From the NCBI RefSeq assembly GCF_905196875.1, contig NZ_CAJJWO010000072.1, positions 1 through 25,431 on the forward strand: 25,431 nucleotides of DNA, given 5' to 3'. Numbering within the stretch: position 1 is the first letter of the stretch; each line of letters starts with the position of its first letter. The notes beneath the pieces are model-generated. The model was given only the letters and a program-made list of their open reading frames with translations, searched no databases and was not told the DNA's origin. Position numbers and translations under genes: made by a program. Source of the DNA: an uncultured Parabacteroides sp. GTDB taxonomy: Bacteria > Bacteroidota > Bacteroidia > Bacteroidales > Tannerellaceae. Shown here piece by piece: positions 1 through 6,077 of the stretch.

Positions 1-262
1 CGGAGTAATTAGAGAATACCTTGGCCGCTCTTCCGGTGGGGGCGAGCAAAACCGTTTTCTGTTTTAGTTCAGTCAACGTTTTGACAAGGGCACCGACCAA
101 AGACGTCTTTCCTGTTCCCGCATATCCTTTCAACAATAAAATGGAGTCGTTTTCGTCTGAAAGCAGGAACTCGGTCAGTTTTTTTAATGCCGAATTCTGG
201 TCTTCAGTAGGATTATATGGGAAATTTTGCGTAATTTGGCGGCTTAAATAACTATTTATCAT
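1..262 (-). CDS. RecD-like ATP-dependent DNA helicase, N-terminal fragment (cut by window edge)
   Basis: Only the first 87 codons lie in the window. Reading leftwards from ATG at 262, the product begins MINSYLSRQITQNFPYNPTE, followed by a Walker A P-loop (GYAGTGKTSL, about residues 46-55) and the motif APTGRAAK (about 74-81). In RecD/Pif1-type superfamily 1B helicases these are motifs I and Ia, which bind ATP and couple its hydrolysis to unwinding. The N-terminal residues before the P-loop resemble the Q-motif region (PTEDQ). Similar short RecD-like helicases are common in Bacteroidetes and are often annotated as AAA ATPase or exodeoxyribonuclease V alpha-like. The gene is divergent from the operon starting at 358, with 95 bp between starts. 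The family call is confident; whether it is a RecD2 or a Pif1 relative cannot be decided from this fragment. Confidence 0.85.
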   Translation of the reverse strand, partial: MINSYLSRQITQNFPYNPTEDQNSALKKLTEFLLSDENDSILLLKGYAGTGKTSLVGALVKTLTELKQKTVLLAPTGRAAKVFSNYS

Positions 263-313
263 TTTGATTGCAATAATTTTGGTGATAAAGGTAGTGTATT
301 AAATATTCTTTTT

Positions 314-321
314 TAAATTTG
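314..321 (+). promoter_or_regulatory. Candidate -7 box for the 358-2359 operon
   Basis: TAAATTTG matches the Bacteroidetes sigma-ABfr -7 consensus TAnnTTTG and lies 36 bp before the ATG at 358. No convincing -33 TTTG is seen at the expected distance, so this rests on one element. Confidence 0.4.
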
Positions 322-357
322 CCGAACGAAATAAATTCAAAAAAAACAATACAAACC

Positions 358-984
358 ATGAAAGTTACATTAAAGATTTTAGTAGCCGCTGCAGTTCTCC
401 TGCTAGTTTACATGTGCTATAGAAGCATTATGACGCCGATCGAGTTCAATGCTGAAAAAGATTTGCGCGAAAGTGCTATCAAGGCTCGTCTGATCGATAT
501 CCGTAAAGCTCAGATCGAGTACAAGAATGTGTATAAAACACATGCAGGTAGTTTTGCCGATTTGATCAAGTTCCTGAAGGACGACAAACTTCCGTTCCTG
601 ATCAAGGAAGGTGTTTTGACTGACGAGCAGCTGGAAAAAGGTATGACAGAGAAAGAAGCTGTAAAGAAAGGCTTGATCAAACGTGATACAGTTTGGGTAA
701 TTGCCAAGGATACTTTGTTCGGTGCCAACTACAATGTTGACGACCTGAAAATGGTTCCGGGTACAAACATCCAGTTCGATATGGATACTGCGACTCTGAC
801 TTCAGGCTCTGGTTATACTATTAAAGTATTTGAAGCAGGCGTTAAGTATGACGATTACCTGGGTGACCTGGACAAACAGTTGGTTGTAAACCTGAAGGAT
901 AAAGCTGATAAGCTGAGCAAATATCCGGGCTTGCGCGTAGGTTCACTGACTGAAATTAATAACAACGCAGGTAACTGGGAATAA
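358..984 (+). CDS. Membrane-anchored protein of unknown function, pseudopilin-like N-terminus
   Basis: The product has 208 residues. An upstream in-frame TTG at 319 would add 13 residues, but it falls on the last bases of the -7 box, so ATG 358 is the better start. Residues about 5-21 (LKILVAAAVLLLVYMCY) form one membrane segment, and the rest should be periplasmic. After the anchor comes a helix containing IDIRKAQIEYKNVY followed by THAGSFADLIKFLKD. This resembles the layout of pseudopilins, though no pilin cleavage site is clear, so the similarity is only suggestive. It is the first gene of a tight operon with the DUF3822 gene (11-bp gap) and rsmD. I recognise it as a conserved uncharacterised Bacteroidetes protein and cannot assign a function. 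Confidence 0.75.
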   Translation: MKVTLKILVAAAVLLLVYMCYRSIMTPIEFNAEKDLRESAIKARLIDIRKAQIEYKNVYKTHAGSFADLIKFLKDDKLPFLIKEGVLTDEQLEKGMTEKEAVKKGLIKRDTVWVIAKDTLFGANYNVDDLKMVPGTNIQFDMDTATLTSGSGYTIKVFEAGVKYDDYLGDLDKQLVVNLKDKADKLSKYPGLRVGSLTEINNNAGNWE

Positions 985-995
985 TTTTATCGCTT

Positions 996-1823
996 ATGAC
1001 TATCAGTATTCCTGATACGTTGACTGCTGATAATTCTGGAAAATATATAATGTCCATCCGGCTTAGGTCGGATGGACTTTCTTTTTCAGGATACAGTCCT
1101 TCGGAGAATGAAAGTTTCTTTTACAGGAACGTGGAATTCGACCGGACGAAGCCTTATATCGCTTCATTGAAAGAGTTTTTCTTTGAACACGAATTTCTTA
1201 CCTATTCCTATAAGCGGACAAATCTGGTTTGCGTCACGCCACAATACACAATCGTGCCGGAAGAGGTGTTTTCCGATAAGCAGAAGAATGATTTGTTGTC
1301 ATTCACATTTCTGGCTCCGGAAAGCAGGTGTCTGAATAATCCCTTGATACGGGAATCTGTGGAGGTGGTGTTCGGGATCGATGAGGAAGTCTATGAGTTC
1401 TGTTCGCGTTCGCTGATCAATCCGGCTTTTATCCATCATATCACGCCCCAGCTGGTTTTATGGAAACAGCAAAGCCGACAGTTGATCCCCCGGCAGTTGT
1501 ATGTTGTTCTGCATCGCCGGATGATGGATGTGGTTTGTTATGCCGGAGGGTCGTTGCTTTTTGCCAATTCGTTCGAGTATGATAAACCGGACGATATTCT
1601 CTACTATATATTATATGTATGGAAACAGGTGGGGATGGACCAGGAGAAGGATCAGCTTCATATGTATGGAGGTGCTTCCCTTCGTAACAGTATTACTGCT
1701 ACATTGCGGAATTATATACAATATATCAGTCCGGCTGAAATACCGTCGGATGCTTACTTATTGGGAGCCGAGGTTGTACAGGCTCCGTTGGATTTAATAG
1801 CTTTATCTGTATGCGAATTATAA
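996..1823 (+). CDS. DUF3822 family protein
   Basis: This 275-residue protein has no signal peptide or membrane segment and should be cytoplasmic. Its sequence and its position directly before rsmD match the uncharacterised Bacteroidetes family DUF3822. That family's domain is thought to have an actin/hexokinase-like fold; this comes from family knowledge and is not visible as a motif here. The start ATG at 996 follows the previous stop by 11 bp. The 3' end overlaps the start of rsmD by 13 bp in another frame, which suggests translational coupling. The conserved linkage hints at a role near ribosome maturation or a shared promoter, but nothing in the sequence shows a biochemical activity. Confidence 0.8.
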   Translation: MTISIPDTLTADNSGKYIMSIRLRSDGLSFSGYSPSENESFFYRNVEFDRTKPYIASLKEFFFEHEFLTYSYKRTNLVCVTPQYTIVPEEVFSDKQKNDLLSFTFLAPESRCLNNPLIRESVEVVFGIDEEVYEFCSRSLINPAFIHHITPQLVLWKQQSRQLIPRQLYVVLHRRMMDVVCYAGGSLLFANSFEYDKPDDILYYILYVWKQVGMDQEKDQLHMYGGASLRNSITATLRNYIQYISPAEIPSDAYLLGAEVVQAPLDLIALSVCEL

Positions 1824-2359
1824 GCGGAATATATGGGCGCAGACGTTTCGATGTACCGTCATCTTTCAGTGCACGGCCGACAACTGATTTTGCCAAAGAA
1901 AATCTTTTCAATGTGATTAACAACCTGACCGACTTGGAAGGGGCCGATGCGCTCGATCTGTTTGCCGGGACGGGCAGTATCTCTTTCGAACTGTTGTCGC
2001 GGGAGTGTAAAAGCGTGACGGCTGTGGAGAAGAATAATGCACACGCTTCATTTATAGCGAAGGTCGCAAAGGAGTTGAAAACCGATTCGCTGCACCTGAT
2101 CCGTGGCGATGTATTCCGTTATCTTCATTCGGCTCCGAAACAGGGGTTCGACTTTATCTTTGCTGATCCTCCCTATGCTCTGAAAGAGTTGCCGGAAGTA
2201 CCGGTACTGGTATTTGAAAAGGATTTGTTGCGTGACGGAGGTATCTTTGTCATGGAGCATCCCAGAGACAACGATTTCTCGGAACTTCCTTATTTTAATC
2301 AGCGCCGGGTATACGGTTCTGTTAACTTCAGTATCTTTATCAAAGAGGAAAAGGCTTAA
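1811..2359 (+). CDS. rsmD: 16S rRNA (guanine(966)-N2)-methyltransferase RsmD
   Basis: RsmD methylates N2 of G966 (E. coli numbering) in 16S rRNA using S-adenosylmethionine, late in small-subunit assembly. The 182-residue length is normal for the family. The N-terminus MRIISGIYGRRRF and the ARPTTDFAKENLFN segment (21-34) are typical of RsmD. The SAM-binding motif I is DLFAGTGS (49-56), an acidic residue follows at E73, and the catalytic motif IV is DPPY (119-122). It is the last gene of the operon starting at 358. Its start lies inside the 3' end of the DUF3822 gene, and its stop overlaps the stop of the convergent cardiolipin synthase by 4 bp, so no separate terminator fits between them. Confidence 0.95.
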   Translation: MRIISGIYGRRRFDVPSSFSARPTTDFAKENLFNVINNLTDLEGADALDLFAGTGSISFELLSRECKSVTAVEKNNAHASFIAKVAKELKTDSLHLIRGDVFRYLHSAPKQGFDFIFADPPYALKELPEVPVLVFEKDLLRDGGIFVMEHPRDNDFSELPYFNQRRVYGSVNFSIFIKEEKA

Positions 2360-3795
2360 AGGAGCGGTGAGAACAGCCGCATGAAAGACTCTGCCAGGCG
2401 TTGTTTGACAGGTCGTTTGAGCCAGCGCGAGGGAACAAGCCGTTCGCAACTGTGCAGGTCGTGTTGAAATACCCGTTTCATCTGTAAGGCAAAAGAGGGT
2501 TGGTAGACGAAGGCGTTTATCTCGAAATTATGTTCGAAGCTTCGGAAGTCCATATTGGCCGAGCCGATGCAGGCCAGCGCATCGTCTGTGATCATCAGTT
2601 TGGAATGGAGGAATCCCGGTTTATAGAAATACACTTTTACACCGGCTTTCACCATCTCGTCTATAAAGGAATGCGTCGCCATATTGGCTGTCCGGGTATC
2701 CGAACGTTTGGGCAGCATTAGGCGTACGTCGACTCCTCCCAGCGCTGCGATCAGTAAGGCCTGGTTCAACCCGTCGGTCGGCAAAAAATAAGGAGTCTGT
2801 ATGTAAACATACTTTTTGGCGTTGGCTATCGTAAAGATATAGGCCTGTAATAAAGTACGCCATTGGCCGACGGGACCGCTTGTAACGATCTGCATGATAT
2901 TGTCGTCGTGATATATTTTTGCCGGTGGATAAAATATCTTATCGTTCAGCAGGTTCTTGCTGACAACATACCAGTCGATCAGGAACGCGGACTGAAGTCC
3001 GTGTACTCCTTTGCCGATAATCCGGAAATGCGTATCACGCCAGGTTCCCCATTCAGTCCCTTTTTCATACCGGTCGGCGATGTTCATACCTCCCATGTAG
3101 CCGATCTGCCCGTCTATCACGACGATTTTCCGGTGATTTCGATAGTTCACCTTACTGGTAAAAACGGGAAATGCCACTTTCAGGAAAGCGTAAACCTCTA
3201 TTCCGGCTTCCTTCATTTCGTTGAAGAATTTGTCTTTCACGTTCCAACAGCCCACATCATCGTACAGAACGCGTACTTTCACGCCTTCCTTAGCCTTTGC
3301 TATCAGAGTATCTTTGAAACGTATCCCGACTTCGTCGTCACAAAAGATATAGTATTGAAAATGGATGTGCTGCTTCGCCCCCTGTATATCTTTGAGCAGG
3401 TCGTTAAACTTCTCCGCCCCGTTCGTATAAATCTTTATCTCGCTTCCATAAAGCAAGGGAGACTGGTTGTTGTTATTCAAAAGAGTGACCAGCGGTTGGT
3501 ACGGGCCGGGGACGGTACAGGCATCCTGGGGAAGTTTGCCCTCCTGCGGCCGTTTCATGATACGTTTGTAGGTTCTGCGTGAGATAATACGTTGTTTCCT
3601 GTTGTCCTGTCCGAAGAAGAAGTAAAAGAACAAGCCGACACCGGGAGCCAGCAACAATACGATTACCCAGGGAATGGTTTTTAACGGATTTCTGTTTTCT
3701 GCGATGATAACCAACACCAGTCCCATGATCGTGATGGAGTATAATATAATGAATATTACCCCTACGACCCATTGTATGTGTATAGCTGCCAGCAT
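2356..3795 (-). CDS. cls: Cardiolipin synthase (phospholipase D superfamily)
   Basis: The enzyme condenses two phosphatidylglycerol molecules, or a related phosphatidyl donor and acceptor, into cardiolipin at the inner membrane. The 479-residue length is usual for bacterial Cls. Two N-terminal membrane helices lie at about residues 8-32 and 41-61. Two HKD motifs follow: HRKIVVID (H221, K223, D228) and HSKLMITD (H397, K399, D404), each followed by a Gly/Ser-rich stretch and Asn (GGMN and GSANMD), as in the PLD superfamily. Both catalytic halves are therefore intact. The gene is convergent with rsmD (4-bp stop overlap) and divergent from the rhomboid gene, whose start lies 97 bp away. No strong promoter element was found for it. 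Confidence 0.95.
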   Translation of the reverse strand: MLAAIHIQWVVGVIFIILYSITIMGLVLVIIAENRNPLKTIPWVIVLLLAPGVGLFFYFFFGQDNRKQRIISRRTYKRIMKRPQEGKLPQDACTVPGPYQPLVTLLNNNNQSPLLYGSEIKIYTNGAEKFNDLLKDIQGAKQHIHFQYYIFCDDEVGIRFKDTLIAKAKEGVKVRVLYDDVGCWNVKDKFFNEMKEAGIEVYAFLKVAFPVFTSKVNYRNHRKIVVIDGQIGYMGGMNIADRYEKGTEWGTWRDTHFRIIGKGVHGLQSAFLIDWYVVSKNLLNDKIFYPPAKIYHDDNIMQIVTSGPVGQWRTLLQAYIFTIANAKKYVYIQTPYFLPTDGLNQALLIAALGGVDVRLMLPKRSDTRTANMATHSFIDEMVKAGVKVYFYKPGFLHSKLMITDDALACIGSANMDFRSFEHNFEINAFVYQPSFALQMKRVFQHDLHSCERLVPSRWLKRPVKQRLAESFMRLFSPLL

Positions 3796-3860
3796 CCTTT
3801 TTATATTTTGTTACAGGTTGATAAAGGTAATAAGGTAATTCGGAAATAACAAATCTTTGC

Positions 3861-3868
3861 TACATTTG
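3861..3868 (+). promoter_or_regulatory. Candidate -7 box for the rhomboid gene
   Basis: TACATTTG fits TAnnTTTG and lies 25 bp before the ATG at 3893. The leader after it is A-rich, as is usual in this phylum. No clear -33 partner is seen. Confidence 0.45.
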
Positions 3869-3892
3869 CCGGATAATATAAAATAGAAAAAG

Positions 3893-4486
3893 ATGATTAC
3901 ATATATAATAATCGGTATAACGGTCGTTGTTTCGTATTTCTGTTTCAATAATCAGGAATTGTTTCGCAAGCTGGCGCTGATCCCTTACCGGACAGTGAAG
4001 AATAACGAATGGTATCGTCTGGTTACACATGGTTTTGTACATGCCGATATGACACACTTGCTGGTGAATATGTTCACCTTTTGGTCGTTCGGGACATATA
4101 TAGAAAGTATATTCGGATATCTGGGGTTTGGAACCTGGGGATATCTCGGTCTTTATTTCGGAGGAATGGTTTTTGCTTCTATCTATGATGTGCTGAAGCA
4201 TCATAACGATCCGTATTATGTCTCCATCGGAGCGTCGGGTGCTGTGTCGGCAATCCTGTTCTCGTCTATCCTCTTCGATCCGTGGAGTAAGATATTGCTG
4301 TTTGCCATTATTCCGATACCGGGAATTATTTTCGGTGTGCTTTATCTGGCTTATTGTCAATATATGGCTAAACGTGCGGGAGACAATATCAATCACAATG
4401 CCCATTTCTACGGTGCTGTCTATGGTTTTCTGTACCCGGCTTTACTTAATCCTTCGTTGATAACAGCCTTTCTTTCTCACTTTTAA
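3893..4486 (+). CDS. Rhomboid family intramembrane serine protease
   Basis: Rhomboids cleave transmembrane segments of substrate proteins within the inner membrane, using a Ser-His dyad. The 197-residue protein is a compact six-helix core. The catalytic serine lies in GASG (S115). The catalytic histidine is most likely H171 in NHNAHFYGAVYG, on the last core helix before the C-terminus. The oxyanion-side HxxxN motif of helix 2 is HLLVN (H55, N59). The segment PYRTVKNNEWYRLVTHGFVH before it is typical for the family. No extra N-terminal cytoplasmic domain is present. It appears to be a single-gene transcription unit with its own promoter; its substrates cannot be inferred from the neighbours. 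Confidence 0.93.
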   Translation: MITYIIIGITVVVSYFCFNNQELFRKLALIPYRTVKNNEWYRLVTHGFVHADMTHLLVNMFTFWSFGTYIESIFGYLGFGTWGYLGLYFGGMVFASIYDVLKHHNDPYYVSIGASGAVSAILFSSILFDPWSKILLFAIIPIPGIIFGVLYLAYCQYMAKRAGDNINHNAHFYGAVYGFLYPALLNPSLITAFLSHF

Positions 4487-4520
4487 TCGGCAAATTTTCT
4501 CTGTTTAAACTGCTCAAGTG

Positions 4521-4551
4521 TTTGTTTTTAAAGGTATTATTTATAGATTTG
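4521..4551 (+). promoter_or_regulatory. Promoter of the Gfo/Idh/MocA gene
   Basis: TTTG at 4521-4524 and TAGATTTG at 4544-4551 match the -33 and -7 elements of the Bacteroidetes primary promoter, with a 19-bp gap. This is the best complete promoter match in the window. The ATG at 4595 is 43 bp further on. Confidence 0.6.
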
Positions 4552-4594
4552 TGGAAATATCTCAATTTGTAAGTAATACCATAAGACAGACACA

Positions 4595-5881
4595 ATGAAA
4601 AGAAGAAACTTCATCCGAAGCGGAGCACTGGCAATTGCCGGCTTCACGATTTTACCTCGTCACATTTTAGGAGGAACCAATTTTGTGGCTCCCAGCGATC
4701 AGATAAACCTGGGAATTATCGGTTGCGGGGCACAAGGCCGGTGGACACTGGCACCTGAGTTTGCCCGGCGTGCTAACCTGATAGCTGCCTCCGACTGCGA
4801 ATCCCGCCAGCTGAGAGCTATGCAGGAGATTGTCGAAAAAGAAACGGAAAAGGCAAAAGGGCAGGCCTATAAAGGATTTAAACTTTATGCCGACTATCAC
4901 GAACTGCTGAACCGGAGTGACATCGATGGTGTAATCATAGCAACCCCCGACCATTGGCATGCCGTACAAACAATAGAAGCCTGTCGTGCCGGAAAAGATG
5001 TATATGTGGAAAAACCCATGTCGCATAGTATTGAAGAAGGCAGGGCGATGGCCGACGCGGTGGAAAAATACAACCGTGTGTTGCAGGTTGGTAATATGCA
5101 ACGTTCATGGCGAAATTTCCGCCATGCCTGCGAACTGGTTCGTAACGGATATATCGGGGAGATCAAAGAAGTAAAAGTATCCATCGGGCCTCCTCCTGTA
5201 AAATACGATCTACCTGCACAACCTGTACCTAAAACGCTGGATTGGGAAATGTGGATCGGTCCGGCTCCAATGAATGTTTATAATGAGGAACTGGCACCGC
5301 CTATGGAGCGGAATATGTTCCCGAATTGGCGAAACTATAAAGAGTACGGTGGCGGTATGATCTGCGACTGGGGAGCTCACATGTTTGATATCGCCCAATG
5401 GGCCCTGGGCATGGATGATTCCGGCCCGATCGAATTTACTCCTCCCGAAGAGGGTGAATTGCGGCCTCTCAGCATGCGTTATGCCAATGGCACTGTTATG
5501 ACACATGAGCCTTTCCGGAAAGCCGATGGCAATGCCGTCCGCTTTATCGGTTCGGATGGAGTAATCGATATCAGCCGTAGCTTCCTGGATACTATCCCGG
5601 CGAAATTGCAGGATGAAGTGATAGGAGAGGATAAGATCAAATTATATAAGAGTGACGATCATTATAATGATTTCCTTACCTCCATGAAAACCCGTAAGCA
5701 GCCGTTGAGTACCGTGGAGATCGGACATCGCACGGCTTCCCTTTGCCACATCGTGAATCTGTGTTATGAGTTCGACCGTAAACTGGTATGGAATCCCGAT
5801 AAAGAGGAATTCTTCTTTGATGATGAAGCGAACAAACGACGCAGCAATCCGATACGCGAACCGTATAGCCTGAAAGTATAA
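4595..5881 (+). CDS. Tat-exported Gfo/Idh/MocA family oxidoreductase
   Basis: This is a 428-residue NAD(P)-dependent dehydrogenase of the glucose-fructose oxidoreductase/inositol dehydrogenase family. The N-terminus MKRRNFIRSGALAIAGFTIL has a twin-arginine motif (RRNFIR) and a hydrophobic core, so it should be folded with cofactor and exported by Tat. The Rossmann motif is GIIGCGAQG (40-48). EKP (139-141) carries the family's conserved lysine (K140), and CDWGAHMFDIAQWALG (257-272) supplies D258 and H262 near the active site. Exported members in Bacteroidetes often oxidise sugars, in some cases to 3-keto-glycosides using tightly bound cofactor. The substrate here is unknown. It stands alone behind its own promoter and ends 42 bp before a tandem repeat array. 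The DUF1080 gene far to the right is a possible pathway partner. Confidence 0.92.
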   Translation: MKRRNFIRSGALAIAGFTILPRHILGGTNFVAPSDQINLGIIGCGAQGRWTLAPEFARRANLIAASDCESRQLRAMQEIVEKETEKAKGQAYKGFKLYADYHELLNRSDIDGVIIATPDHWHAVQTIEACRAGKDVYVEKPMSHSIEEGRAMADAVEKYNRVLQVGNMQRSWRNFRHACELVRNGYIGEIKEVKVSIGPPPVKYDLPAQPVPKTLDWEMWIGPAPMNVYNEELAPPMERNMFPNWRNYKEYGGGMICDWGAHMFDIAQWALGMDDSGPIEFTPPEEGELRPLSMRYANGTVMTHEPFRKADGNAVRFIGSDGVIDISRSFLDTIPAKLQDEVIGEDKIKLYKSDDHYNDFLTSMKTRKQPLSTVEIGHRTASLCHIVNLCYEFDRKLVWNPDKEEFFFDDEANKRRSNPIREPYSLKV

Positions 5882-5923
5882 GTCATCCTGTTAATGCCGG
5901 TTTAACATTTTTTTGTAAGGAGT

Positions 5924-6067
5924 ATGTCGACAACGGTGTCGAGGTCCGTGTCAACAGCCCTGTTGGGATAAGTGTCGACAGAGGTGTTGAGGTGGATGTC
6001 AACAGAGTTGTCGAGGTGGGTGTCGATAACGGTGTCGGCACCTCTCTCGACAACTCTGTCGATAAAG
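5924..6067. repeat. Tandem repeat array, six imperfect 24-bp units
   Basis: The stretch splits cleanly into six 24-bp units starting at 5924, 5948, 5972, 5996, 6020 and 6044. Each unit is itself two 12-bp halves. The first half resembles RTGTCGACAGAG (often ending ACG) and the second GTGTCGAGGTGG, so there are twelve related 12-mers. TGTCGACA is self-complementary, so the array can fold in many ways as single strand. It ends 10 bp from the stop of the outer-membrane barrel gene (minus strand, stop at 6078). On the plus strand the frame from ATG 5924 is broken by a stop after 15 codons. On the minus strand one frame is open throughout. I see no match to a known element such as CRISPR, which would need unique spacers. 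Confidence 0.9.
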
Positions 6068-6077
6068 TGAGGTAATA

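Noticed and set aside
319..357. TTG start adding 13 residues to the membrane-anchored protein
   Set aside because: The TTG is part of the -7 promoter box, so it would lie upstream of the transcript start; ATG 358 directly precedes the membrane segment.
2863..3582. 239-residue plus-strand open frame
   Set aside because: It lies wholly antisense to the cardiolipin synthase gene, whose motifs are intact, and its translation shows no recognisable domain.
3796..3892. Promoter of the cardiolipin synthase gene
   Set aside because: On the minus strand the nearest candidate, AAGATTTG, lacks the T of the TAnnTTTG consensus, and no -33 element was found.
5924..6067. CRISPR array
   Set aside because: Units are directly contiguous and both halves of each unit are related; there are no unique spacers and no cas genes nearby.
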